NCBI GenBank assembly: GCA_964387645.1
Contig: CAYLYM010000088.1
Location: 1-16,535 of the forward strand
Origin: CAYLYM01 sp964387645
GTDB lineage: Bacteria > Calditrichota > Calditrichia > RBG-13-44-9
Length of the DNA: 16,535 bases
Direction of reading: 5' to 3'
Within the stretch, counting starts at the first letter, position 1, and every line of letters starts with the position of its first letter. A program made the translations under genes and the position numbers. This document shows, one piece after another, positions 8,051 to 16,144 of the stretch. Below the pieces are notes generated by a model, which did not search any database, was not told the DNA's origin, and saw only the letters and a program-made list of their open reading frames with translations.

Positions 8051-8282
8051 TAGATAAAAGTTTCATTTACTCTTAAAAATCAAAAGTGATTGAAAATGCC
8101 GATTAATTGATTTGATTCCTTTACCTTTGTATAAAAATGAACTCACGGTAATAATCCTTTGATTGGTACAATCAATACCCCGCTAATCTATCAGTTCAAT
8201 TTAAGAAGAATTAAAATTTGAGCATTTGAATATGAATTTTTAAATAATTTTTGATATTCACGCCAGATAAGGAGGCCTAAAT

Positions 8283-9701
8283 ATGCCGACAAAAAAATTA
8301 ACAAATGTGAAGTCCTTCTTTAAGAATTCTTTTTTGTTCGTAATCCTTCTTTGTTTTTTATTCAGTTTAAGTTTTACTTATTGTAGTAAAGAAAAACCGC
8401 TAAAGGATTACACAAAAGAAACAAAAGCGGAACGAGATGCGCGGATGGCCTGGTGGCGGGAGGCCCGTTTTGGTATGTTTATTCACTGGGGAGTATATGC
8501 AGTACCTGCGGGTGAGTATAAGGGTCAACGTGTGGAAAGTATTGGCGAATGGATTCAAGCGACTTTAAATATTCCAAGAGAGGAATATGAACAATTTGCC
8601 AAACAATTTAATCCAGTTAAATTTAACGCTGATGAGTGGGCGCGATTGGCCAAAGAAGCAGGAATGAAATACCTGGTGATTACTTCGAAACATCATGATG
8701 GTTTCTGCTTATGGGATTCTAAAGTAACGGATTGGGATGTGGTTGATGCTACGCCTTATGGAAAGGATATTTTGGCCCAGTTAAAGAAAGCCTGCGATAA
8801 ATATGGAATTCATTACTGTTTTTATTACTCCATACTCGACTGGCATCATCCATCTCAGTATGTAGATCCTGATGCGAAAAATCCACGTGCAGGGCACGCC
8901 AGAAATAAAATTTATCCCGATCGTAAAGCTGAATATGTGAAATATATGAAGGACCAGTTGAAAGAACTTATTGAAAATTATGACCCGGATGTCCTCTGGT
9001 TTGATGGTGAATGGCAAAAATGGTGGACTTATGAGGATGGTATTGATCTTTATAATTACGTGCGAAATTTGAAGCCTTCTATCATTATTAACAACAGGGT
9101 AGGTGCTGGCCGCAAGGGTATGAAAGGATTTACCGAAGGGCTGGAATTTGCCGGTGATTTTGGAACCCCGGAACAACGGATTCCTGACACAGGACTGCCA
9201 GGTGTGGATTGGGAAAGCTGCATGACCATGAACGATACCTGGGGTTACAAGTATTTTGATAACAATTGGAAGTCAACCGAAACACTCTTGCATAATTTGA
9301 TTGACATTGCCTCTAAAGGCGGCAATTATTTGCTCAACGTCGGACCAACTGCTGAAGGGCTTATTCCAGAACCCAGTGTGGTTCGTCTGAAAGCCATGGG
9401 CAAGTGGTTAAAAGTAAATGGTGAAGCCATTTATGGAACACAAGCCAGTCCGTTTGAACGGCCATCCTGGGGGCGCTTTACTCAAAAACCAGGAAGACTC
9501 TATGCGCATGTTTTCGATTGGCCAAAAGATGGTAAGCTTGTTATTCCCAAACCAGACAAGAAAATTGTAAAAGTATCATTGTTGTCTGATCCCGAACGAA
9601 AAGGGTTGAAATTCGCTGAAACAGCGGAAAGTGTTACAGTTTATGTACCAACCACACCGCCAGATACGATTGCTACGGTGATTGTCTTTGATTTAAAGTA
9701 A
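8283..9701 (+). CDS. GH29 alpha-L-fucosidase
   Basis: A 472-residue exported retaining fucosidase of glycoside hydrolase family 29, releasing terminal alpha-L-fucose. The N-terminus is a signal peptide ending 'SLSFTYCSK'; Cys34 makes a loose, non-canonical lipobox, so a lipoprotein is likely but not certain. The TIM barrel starts with 'WWREARFGMFIHWGVYAVPA' (57-76), then 'YLVITSKHHDGFCLWDS' (130-146), 'DILAQLKKACDKYGIHYCFY' (162-181) and 'DVLWFDGEW' (236-244), whose Asp241 is the expected nucleophile. Glu297 in 'GTPEQRIP' is a candidate acid/base, assigned less securely. 'YLLNVGPTAEG' (349-359) and 'AMGKWLKVNGEAIYGT' (371-386) are also family-typical, followed by a C-terminal beta-sandwich. 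The start ATG 8283 follows AAGGAGG (8270-8276). Fucose could come from xyloglucan, pectin side chains or algal fucan; the sulfatase downstream leaves the last open. Confidence 0.95.
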   Translation: MPTKKLTNVKSFFKNSFLFVILLCFLFSLSFTYCSKEKPLKDYTKETKAERDARMAWWREARFGMFIHWGVYAVPAGEYKGQRVESIGEWIQATLNIPREEYEQFAKQFNPVKFNADEWARLAKEAGMKYLVITSKHHDGFCLWDSKVTDWDVVDATPYGKDILAQLKKACDKYGIHYCFYYSILDWHHPSQYVDPDAKNPRAGHARNKIYPDRKAEYVKYMKDQLKELIENYDPDVLWFDGEWQKWWTYEDGIDLYNYVRNLKPSIIINNRVGAGRKGMKGFTEGLEFAGDFGTPEQRIPDTGLPGVDWESCMTMNDTWGYKYFDNNWKSTETLLHNLIDIASKGGNYLLNVGPTAEGLIPEPSVVRLKAMGKWLKVNGEAIYGTQASPFERPSWGRFTQKPGRLYAHVFDWPKDGKLVIPKPDKKIVKVSLLSDPERKGLKFAETAESVTVYVPTTPPDTIATVIVFDLK

Positions 9702-9723
9702 CATGGGTTTAATATAAGATGAT

Positions 9724-9923
9724 TTTGAAACCTTTGATTTAACAAGCAAGTAATAATGGGGTTAAATTATTAAATATCTTTTATCATCTTCAACCGATTA
9801 AATCGGCGGTTAACATTTTTCGCAAATTATCTGAAAAGGATTTTAAATAATTGTATAATTATTGAATTCGTCCGATGGCGAAATAATGAAGTTAATGCAA
9901 GGTGATTTTTCAAAGGTTTCAAA
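9724..9923. repeat. 200-nt fold-back element with 14-bp inverted ends
   Basis: TTTGAAACCTTTGA (9724-9737) is the exact reverse complement of TCAAAGGTTTCAAA (9910-9923). Inside are further nested arms, TTTCGC (9818-9823)/GCGAAA (9878-9883) and a central AATAATT/AATTATT hairpin. It could be a degenerate miniature mobile element or a long structured leader; no clear target duplication flanks it. Confidence 0.4.
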
Positions 9924-9985
9924 TTTATTGTAAGGAATATGGTTCAACAGAGTTCACAACAATGTTTTAAAGAAAACAATATCCA

Positions 9986-10021
9986 AAAAGTCAGACTGAG
10001 CTCAGTCGAAGTCTGACTTTT
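9986..10021 (+). repeat. REP-like hairpin; also a possible terminator
   Basis: AAAAGTCAGACT (9986-9997) pairs perfectly with AGTCTGACTTTT (10010-10021), a 12-bp stem around the loop GAGCTCAGTCGA. The loop and the outer GTCA/TGAC pairs match the hairpin at 16343-16378, while the inner stem bases differ and compensate. The hairpin lies 285 nt after the fucosidase stop, and its A/T flanks would also allow termination on either strand. Confidence 0.6.
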
Positions 10022-10160
10022 ATATTTATTATCGAGCTTGCATTAAATTGGAAAATTTATTGCAAAATGAATTGTGTGAATTATAAAAAGAACTGAAGTA
10101 TATAAAAACAAAGTTATCTACTGATTTTAAAAATATTATAAATTTTATATAACATATAGT

Positions 10161-10166
10161 AAGGTG
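10161..10166 (+). promoter_or_regulatory. Ribosome-binding site deciding the GH92 start
   Basis: AAGGTG lies 6 nt before ATG 10173. It includes the in-frame GTG at 10164, which is therefore part of the ribosome-binding site rather than the start codon. Confidence 0.5.
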
Positions 10167-10172
10167 ATATAT

Positions 10173-12578
10173 ATGAAGAGTTTTCATAAGATTAAATTCA
10201 CTAATGCGATTTTGATTTTATTTGTTGGGATGCTTAATCCCTTATTGGTCAGAGCCTTGAAATGGGATGTTGAAGCAGGACAAAATTCGAAAACGATTTT
10301 AATAGATGGGAAAGAGCCTGTCGATTGGGTAGATCCGCTTATCGGCACAGCGACTTCACGTTGGATTTATTTTTCTTCAGCCTGCCGACCCTTCGGTATG
10401 GTGAATTTGAGTCCGGATACGGATATAAAAGGCGCCTGGAACTCTGGATATCTGTATGATACACGCTCCATCCGTTGTTTTAGCCATATACATGCCTGGC
10501 AAATGGCCGGTATTCCAGTCATGCCAACCACGGGTGCTTTTAAAGGCCATCTGGGATCTGATGTCTACCGCTCAAAATTCAGCCATGATAAAGAAATTGT
10601 CCAGCCGGGGTACCATTCCGTTTATTTGGAAGATTATAATATTCGAGTGGAACTCACCTCAACCATGCGAGTTGGATTCCATCGATATACTTATTCAGGG
10701 AGTGGTACAAGTTATATCTTGTTCGATCTGGGATCGCCACTTGGCCCCACGGACATGAAAGATGCTTCTGCCAGGGTGGTGAATGATAAAGAGATAGCCG
10801 GATATGCTTTGATGGATCGGACCCGGCGGCGGCCTAAACCAACTTACGTGTTCTTTGTGGCCCGATTTAATAAGCCCTTTAGTAAATTTGGCGGCTGGAA
10901 AGAAGGAAAAATACTCCGCCATATCAAAGAAATTTCTGGTAAAAGAAGCGGTGTTTTTGTGAAATATTCAGTGAAAAAAGATGAACAAATTTTACTAAAG
11001 GTTGCCATTTCTTACGTGAGTGAAGAACAAGCGCGATTGAATTTGGAAACAGAACTTCCACATTGGGATTTCGACAGGGTGCGTAGTGAATCTCGCGATG
11101 AATGGAACAAATGGTTAAGCAAGATAGAAGTTCACGGTGGTACAGACGCCCAGAAGACCAAATTTTACACAGATCTCTGGCATGCGCTTCTGGGCCGACG
11201 GGTGGTAAGCGATGTTGATGGAAAATATTGCGATATGACCGGTTCTGAACGACGCATCCGGCAAATTCCAATTGGTCCTGATGGAAAGCCCGACCACTGT
11301 TTTTACAATTCCGATTCATTTTGGGGAGCACAGTGGACGATTAATGTGCTCTGGGGATTGGCTTATCCTGAAATGGTAAGTGAGTTTTGTAAATCCTTTT
11401 TAGATATGTACGATAATGGAGGATTGATTCCACGGGGACCCTCTGGCGGCAATTATACTTTTGTAATGACGGCTGCCTCTTCTACACCACTTTTTGTTAG
11501 TGCTTACATGAAAGGTATTCGCGATTTTGATGTAGAGAAAGCTTATCAGGGGATTCGAAAAAACGCTTTTCCAGGCGGTCTCATGAGTAAGGCCGGATAT
11601 GAACATGATACAGCGGTAGGTGGCGGCGTTGAATATTATATTGAACGAGGTTATATACCGCTGGGGATTAAAGCAAGAGCGTACCATGTTTCTGGTGCCG
11701 GGCAAACTTTAGAATATGCTTTTGATGATTGGTGTGTTGCACAAATGGCAAAGGCTCTGGGGAAGGACGAAGATTACCAGCTCTTTATGAAACGGGCCCA
11801 AAATTATAAAAACATTTTCGATCCTTCTACCGGCTTTATGCGGCCTAAAAATATGGATGGTTCCTGGCTGGAGCCCTTTGATCCTTTCGATAAGAAAGGA
11901 TGGGTGGAAGCTAATGCCTGGCAGGCGACCTGGTATGTGCCACATGATGTTCAGGGTCTGATCAACTTAATGGGCGGTCGCGAGAAATTCATTGAGAAGC
12001 TGAATTTTGCTTTTGAAAAAGCTGCCCGACACAATTTTGTCAGCAGTCACGGTAAGTACGCCGATTACCTGAATTACGGCAACCAACCAGCGACACAAGT
12101 AGCTCATCTTTTCAATTATGCCGGTGCGCCGTGGTTAACGCAAAAGTGGGTTCGGGAGGTTAAAGAGAAAACTTTTGGGGGAATTACACCGTATGATGGT
12201 TATTATGATGATGAAGATCAAGGACTCATGGGCGCCCTCAGCGCGTTGATGGCAATGGGGCTATTTGAAATGAGAGGCGGTTGTGCCATCGATCCCATTT
12301 ATGAAATTTCCAGCCCGATATTCGATAAAATTGTTATTCATCTTGATCAAAAATATTATCCCGGTAAAGAGTTTGTAATTGAAACGCTGAATAATTCTCC
12401 GGAAAATATTTACATTCAGTCAGCAAAATTAGATGGAAAATCTTTGAACAAACCCTGGTTTTTTCATCGTGAATTAGTCGATGGCGGTAAGCTGGAAATA
12501 GTGTTGAGCCCAAATCCCAATACTGCGTGGGGTAGTCGTCCCGAAGATGCTCCACCGTCCATGACACCCGTGAGGTAG
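10173..12578 (+). CDS. Divergent GH92 family glycosidase (alpha-mannosidase-like)
   Basis: An 801-residue exported protein of glycoside hydrolase family 92, Ca2+-dependent inverting exo-alpha-mannosidases of the periplasm or cell surface. The signal peptide spans residues 1-28 or so. The N-terminal domain starts 'VDWVDPLIGTATSRW' and has 'RPFGMVNLSPDTD' (72-84); 'GYHSVYLEDYNIRVELTST' (146-164) is also typical. The catalytic domain carries 'WVEANAWQATWYVPHD' (577-592) with Glu579, the expected general acid, 'NYGNQPATQVAHLFNYAGAP' (634-653), and 'YYDDEDQGLMGALSALMAMG' (677-696) with aspartates at 679, 680 and 682, where the family has its base. Oddities: the usual 'EDCG' reads 'EDQG', and the N-terminal glycine-rich motif is replaced by 'SRWIYFSSAC', so the substrate may not be mannose. 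ATG 10173 is chosen over the in-frame GTG at 10164. The downstream kinase gene starts 3 nt after the stop. Confidence 0.9.
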   Translation: MKSFHKIKFTNAILILFVGMLNPLLVRALKWDVEAGQNSKTILIDGKEPVDWVDPLIGTATSRWIYFSSACRPFGMVNLSPDTDIKGAWNSGYLYDTRSIRCFSHIHAWQMAGIPVMPTTGAFKGHLGSDVYRSKFSHDKEIVQPGYHSVYLEDYNIRVELTSTMRVGFHRYTYSGSGTSYILFDLGSPLGPTDMKDASARVVNDKEIAGYALMDRTRRRPKPTYVFFVARFNKPFSKFGGWKEGKILRHIKEISGKRSGVFVKYSVKKDEQILLKVAISYVSEEQARLNLETELPHWDFDRVRSESRDEWNKWLSKIEVHGGTDAQKTKFYTDLWHALLGRRVVSDVDGKYCDMTGSERRIRQIPIGPDGKPDHCFYNSDSFWGAQWTINVLWGLAYPEMVSEFCKSFLDMYDNGGLIPRGPSGGNYTFVMTAASSTPLFVSAYMKGIRDFDVEKAYQGIRKNAFPGGLMSKAGYEHDTAVGGGVEYYIERGYIPLGIKARAYHVSGAGQTLEYAFDDWCVAQMAKALGKDEDYQLFMKRAQNYKNIFDPSTGFMRPKNMDGSWLEPFDPFDKKGWVEANAWQATWYVPHDVQGLINLMGGREKFIEKLNFAFEKAARHNFVSSHGKYADYLNYGNQPATQVAHLFNYAGAPWLTQKWVREVKEKTFGGITPYDGYYDDEDQGLMGALSALMAMGLFEMRGGCAIDPIYEISSPIFDKIVIHLDQKYYPGKEFVIETLNNSPENIYIQSAKLDGKSLNKPWFFHRELVDGGKLEIVLSPNPNTAWGSRPEDAPPSMTPVR

Positions 12579-12581
12579 GCA

Positions 12582-13487
12582 ATGCACGGAACCGCAGTAA
12601 ATGTTTTATGTGTTGGGATGGCGACCTGGGATATCACCATGCAGGTGGACCATCATCCCGGCGCGAATGAGAAATGTTTCGCCACTCAGGTCGTCGAGTG
12701 TGGAGGAGGACCGGCGGCCAATGCCGCAGTGGCTGTGGCGCGTCTGGGAGGCGTAAGTGCTTTTGCGGGTTATCTGGGGAATGATTTATATGGAGACCAG
12801 CACTTCGAAGAGCTGGTTCGCGAAGGCATTATTACCACTGGAATTGTTCGAGCAGCCGATCCAACCCCATTAAGCGTTATTTTAGTCAAACCATCTGGAG
12901 CGCGAACGGTTGTTAGTTACCGACCCAAAAAACCATTAAACCGTTCAACAGCTTATCTGAATAAGTTGGTTCAATTAAAACCGGAAGTCCTATTATGCGA
13001 TGGACATGAGAGGAATATTTCGGTAGAATTGGCGAGATGGGCTAAGAAGGAAAATGTACCTGTGGTTCTTGACGCCGGTTCTGTACACCAGGGTACGCGG
13101 GATTTAATGAAATTTACCGATTTTTTAGTTGCTTCATATAAATTTTCTCATGATTTTACCGGTGAGACAGATCCACGGAGAGCATTGGTACCTTTGTCTG
13201 AATACGCTAAAACAGTGGTGATAACGATTGGTGAGCAAGGTCTGGTTTGGAAAACCGGTGAATTTTCGGGAGCGTTTCCGGCCTTTCCGGTTAAAGCGGT
13301 GGATACCACGGGTGCAGGGGATGTTTTTCATGGAGCTTTCGCTTTAGGCGTTGCCCGTCGGATGCCGCTCAAAGAAATTTTGCGCTTTGCCAGTGCTGCT
13401 GCCGCACTATCCTGCACAAAAATGGGCGCCAGAATTGCCTGCCCTTCTGAATCAGAAGTATTGAGATTTTTACAAAATTTTTCTTAA
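12582..13487 (+). CDS. PfkB/ribokinase-family sugar kinase
   Basis: A 301-residue cytoplasmic kinase of the PfkB family (ATP-dependent phosphorylation of a sugar or sugar phosphate). It has no signal peptide, unlike its neighbours. The substrate-side motif is 'CGGGPAANAAVAVARLG' (40-56), followed by 'GYLGNDLYGDQHFEELVREG' (63-82). The ATP/anion-hole signature 'DTTGAGDVFHGAF' (241-253) is intact, with catalytic base Asp247. The tail reads 'RFASAAAALSCTKMGARIAC'. The GGGPAA, DTTGAGDVFHGA and C-terminal 'CT..G.R...P' features look, from memory, closer to E. coli YihV (sulfofructose kinase) than to typical ribokinase or KDG kinase, but the substrate is open. The start ATG 12582 lies 3 nt after the GH92 stop, with GAGG (12572-12575) overlapping the end of that gene, which indicates translational coupling and a shared pathway. 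Confidence 0.92.
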   Translation: MHGTAVNVLCVGMATWDITMQVDHHPGANEKCFATQVVECGGGPAANAAVAVARLGGVSAFAGYLGNDLYGDQHFEELVREGIITTGIVRAADPTPLSVILVKPSGARTVVSYRPKKPLNRSTAYLNKLVQLKPEVLLCDGHERNISVELARWAKKENVPVVLDAGSVHQGTRDLMKFTDFLVASYKFSHDFTGETDPRRALVPLSEYAKTVVITIGEQGLVWKTGEFSGAFPAFPVKAVDTTGAGDVFHGAFALGVARRMPLKEILRFASAAAALSCTKMGARIACPSESEVLRFLQNFS

Positions 13488-13589
13488 GAAATCTAAAATC
13501 GAGTTGAATAAAGTTGGCTGATAAAATGAATTTCCAGTTAATTGTAAAAGGTTAATCTTATTCAATAAATTCCATAAAGAGGAGACGTT

Positions 13590-14534
13590 ATGAAACGTCG
13601 TGATTTTTTTCGGACCGGTATCGGAGCCGTGGTTACGGTATCGGTAGCGCCGGCCATTGCTGGCGAAAAGAAACCCATCCCTAAAAGACCATATAAAGAA
13701 GGGATCGAGCTATCCAGCATCGGTTTTGGGGGGATTGTGGTCATTGGAATGGAACAGGATACTGCCAATAGAGTGGTCGCTGAATCGTTTGAACGAGGAA
13801 TCAATTACTACGATGTCGCGCCCACTTACGGTGACGGCGAAGCGGAAGAAAAATTAGGTAAGGCTTTGCAACCCTTCCGCAAGAAAGTTTTTCTGGCCTG
13901 TAAAACCCAAAAACGGGATACCAGGGGAGCGCAAGAAGAGATGGAGATTTCGCTTAAACGAATTGGAACGGATTATTTCGATTTGTACCAATTCCATGCT
14001 GTGAAAACACTGGATGAGGTCAAACAGATATTGGGACCCGGTGGCGCTCTGGAGACGTTCGAAAAAGCCCGGGAAAAAGGGATTATCCGGCATATTGGTT
14101 TTTCCGCTCACACGGTGGAAGCGGCTTTAGCTTTGTTGGATGGTTACAATTTTGATTCGGTGCTCTTTCCCTTTAATTTTGTCTGTTGGGCGCAAGGTAA
14201 TTTTGGTCCGCAGGTTCTGGAAAAGGCTAAGGAAAAAGGCGCTGCCCGACTGGCTCTGAAGGCCATGGCTTACACCCGAAGGAAAAAAGAAGAAAAAAGA
14301 GAATTCCGAAAATGTTGGTATCGGCCAGTAAAAGATAAAGACCTGATGCAAAAAGCTTTGCGATTTACTTTGTCGCAGGATATTACCGCCGCCATTCCAC
14401 CCGGGGAAAATTACTTTTATCAGAGAGCTCTAAATATCGCTGCCGATTTCAAACCGCTTCCTGAGGAAGACCAGAAAAAACTTCTTGCGGAAACCCAGGG
14501 CGTCGAACCGCTTTTCCGATATCCTGCCCAATAA
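13590..14534 (+). CDS. Tat-exported aldo/keto reductase
   Basis: A 314-residue NAD(P)-dependent aldo/keto reductase. The N-terminus 'MKRRDFFRTGIGAVVTVSVA' is a twin-arginine signal, with cleavage near 'IAG' (23-25), so the enzyme should leave the cytoplasm folded with its cofactor. The TIM-barrel catalytic tetrad is complete: Asp75 and Tyr80 in 'NYYDVAPTYGDGEAEEKLG', Lys105 in 'FLACKTQKRD', and His136 in 'FDLYQFHAV'. 'GIIRHIGFSAHTVEAALALL' and the 'RFTLSQDITAAIPPG' cofactor-site segment follow. The length is usual for the family. The start ATG 13590 follows AAGAGGAG (13577-13584). It lies 102 nt after the kinase gene with no obvious terminator between them, so they are probably co-transcribed. 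An exported AKR in a glycan locus suggests sugar oxidation or reduction in the periplasm. The substrate is unknown. Confidence 0.92.
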   Translation: MKRRDFFRTGIGAVVTVSVAPAIAGEKKPIPKRPYKEGIELSSIGFGGIVVIGMEQDTANRVVAESFERGINYYDVAPTYGDGEAEEKLGKALQPFRKKVFLACKTQKRDTRGAQEEMEISLKRIGTDYFDLYQFHAVKTLDEVKQILGPGGALETFEKAREKGIIRHIGFSAHTVEAALALLDGYNFDSVLFPFNFVCWAQGNFGPQVLEKAKEKGAARLALKAMAYTRRKKEEKREFRKCWYRPVKDKDLMQKALRFTLSQDITAAIPPGENYFYQRALNIAADFKPLPEEDQKKLLAETQGVEPLFRYPAQ

Positions 14535-14541
14535 TTTTTTA

Positions 14542-14578
14542 GGGTGTATTGAATTTATTCTCGATGCACCCATTTTCT
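14542..14578 (+). terminator. Possible terminator after the aldo/keto reductase
   Basis: GGGTGTAT (14542-14549) pairs with ATGCACCC (14564-14571), an 8-bp stem with one G-U pair, followed by ATTTTCTTG. The T-tract is weak, so read-through to the sulfatase is possible. Confidence 0.5.
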
Positions 14579-14598
14579 TGTTGTGAAATAATGATTCA

Positions 14599-14615
14599 TC
14601 CATCATAATGATGGA
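14599..14615. promoter_or_regulatory. Palindrome upstream of the sulfatase gene, possible operator
   Basis: TCCATCAT-A-ATGATGGA is a perfect 8-bp inverted repeat around one base, 105 nt before the sulfatase start. The size and symmetry suit a dimeric regulator, but the site is seen only once and no regulator gene is in the window. Confidence 0.3.
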
Positions 14616-14719
14616 AGATTATGTGGAAACATTAATGATATATTTCACTAAAGTGAAAATTTTTAAAACCGGCTTGATCTAAATTTGCTCGATCTTTTTT
14701 AAATAGAAGGAGTCTGAAT

Positions 14720-16138
14720 ATGAATGCGAATTTTAAAAGGCGAGATTTTTTAAAGTTATGTGGGTTGGGGGTGGCATCATTCGCATTACCAGGCCTGTCT
14801 TGCCAGACCCAAAAAACAGCCGCAGCTCCAAAACCGAATATTATCTTCATCCTTGCTGATGACCTTGGTTATGGCGATCTGGGATGTTATGGACAAAAGG
14901 AGATTCAGACACCCCATATTGACAAGATGGCTGCAGAAGGTATGCGTTTCACCGACCATTATGCCGGGAGTACCGTCTGCGCGCCGTCGCGTTGCTGTTT
15001 AATGACCGGTTTCCACACCGGACATGCCTATGTGCGCGGAAATCGCGAAGTCAAACCCATGGGGCAGGTTCCCATTCCTGATGCAACGAAAACCGTGGCT
15101 GAATATTTGAAAGATGTCGGCTATTACACAGCGCTCATCGGCAAATGGGGCCTGGGTGGTCCTGGATCGGAAGGCCATCCCAATCGGCAGGGCTTTGATT
15201 ATTTTTATGGTTATCTGTGCCAGCGACATGCCCATAATTACTATCCGGAATTTCTGTTCCGAAATGAAGAGCAAGTGAAGTTAGAAGGAAATCGGGTAGA
15301 AAATCCCCGTCCAGATGGAGCCGGTCGGGCTATCGAACGCGCTCAATATTCACACGACCTTTTTGTCAAAGAAGCCCTGCAGTTTGTTGAACAAAATAAA
15401 GATAAACCGTTTTTCTTGTATCTGGCAATCACCATACCTCATGCCAATAATGAAGCGGGTAAAGAAGGGATGGAAGTGCCAGATCTGGGCATTTATGCCG
15501 ATAAAGATTGGCCTGAACCGGAAAAGGGAAAGGCAGCTATGATCACCCGCATGGACCGTGATGTGGGGAAATTACTGCAAAAATTGAAAGATCTGGGCAT
15601 CGACAAAAATACCCTGGTGATTTTCACCAGCGATAACGGTCCGCATAAAGAAGGTGGTGTGAATCCGGCATTTTTTAAAAGCTCCGGTCCGCTGCGCGGC
15701 ATCAAACGCGATCTGTACGAAGGCGGCATTCGGGTGCCCATGATTGCCTGGTGGCCGGGAACCATTCAGCCCGGAACGACCAGCGATCATATTTCGGCAT
15801 TCTGGGATTTTCTGCCCACCGCCTGCGAGGTGGCTGGCATTACTCCACCAACAGATATCGACGGCATTTCCTATCTTCCCACGCTGTTAGGTAAATCGCA
15901 GAAGAAACATGATTATCTCTACTGGGAATTTAAGAAGATGCAGGCCGTGCGAATGGACAAATGGAAAGCCGTTCATTTTGCAAAGGAAGGTAGAATAGAA
16001 CTTTACGATTTGAGCGTTGATATCGGTGAAAAAAATGATATTGCATCAGAACATCCAGAAATTGTTGAAAAGATGAAGCAGATCATGAAAGAGGCCCATA
16101 CGCCTTCGGAGATTTTCCCCTTTGTGGACGAGGCGTAG
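14720..16138 (+). CDS. Type I (S1 family) sulfatase, Tat-exported, probable lipoprotein
   Basis: A 472-residue arylsulfatase-like enzyme that hydrolyses sulfate esters, here probably on a sulfated glycan. The N-terminus 'KRRDFLKLCGLGVASF' is a twin-arginine signal ending 'ALPGLSC' (Cys28), a plausible lipobox. The metal-site Asp47/Asp48 lie in 'IIFILADDLGYGDLG' (41-55). The maturation motif is 'CAPSRCC' with Cys87, to be converted to formylglycine, and Arg91. 'ALIGKWGLGG' (138-147), His241 in 'ITIPHAN' and Asp305/Asn306 in 'FTSDNGPHKEGG' complete the expected site. The C-terminus has 'GIRVPMIAWWPG' and 'LYDLSVDIGEKNDIASEHPE'. No formylglycine-generating enzyme is in the window, so it must be encoded elsewhere. 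The start ATG 14720 follows AAGGAG (14707-14712). GC content looks visibly higher than in the genes at the left. The S1 subfamily and the substrate cannot be assigned by eye. Confidence 0.95.
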   Translation: MNANFKRRDFLKLCGLGVASFALPGLSCQTQKTAAAPKPNIIFILADDLGYGDLGCYGQKEIQTPHIDKMAAEGMRFTDHYAGSTVCAPSRCCLMTGFHTGHAYVRGNREVKPMGQVPIPDATKTVAEYLKDVGYYTALIGKWGLGGPGSEGHPNRQGFDYFYGYLCQRHAHNYYPEFLFRNEEQVKLEGNRVENPRPDGAGRAIERAQYSHDLFVKEALQFVEQNKDKPFFLYLAITIPHANNEAGKEGMEVPDLGIYADKDWPEPEKGKAAMITRMDRDVGKLLQKLKDLGIDKNTLVIFTSDNGPHKEGGVNPAFFKSSGPLRGIKRDLYEGGIRVPMIAWWPGTIQPGTTSDHISAFWDFLPTACEVAGITPPTDIDGISYLPTLLGKSQKKHDYLYWEFKKMQAVRMDKWKAVHFAKEGRIELYDLSVDIGEKNDIASEHPEIVEKMKQIMKEAHTPSEIFPFVDEA

Positions 16139-16144
16139 TTTTTA

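Larger units (their letters stand above)
9702..10172. other. Structured intergenic region upstream of GH92
   Basis: This 471-nt gene-free stretch contains several inverted repeats: a 14-bp perfect pair 172 nt apart (9724-9737 and 9910-9923), CCGATT-A-AATCGG (9794-9806), AATAATT-GTAT-AATTATT (9846-9863), and a REP-like hairpin at 9986-10021. The 3' end is AT-rich and ends in the AAGGTG ribosome-binding site at 10161-10166. No ORF of merit is seen. Confidence 0.65.

Noticed and set aside
8781..9176. 131-codon open frame on the minus strand inside the fucosidase gene
   Set aside because: It lies wholly inside a clear GH29 gene, has no ribosome-binding site or recognisable protein features, and is an antisense shadow.
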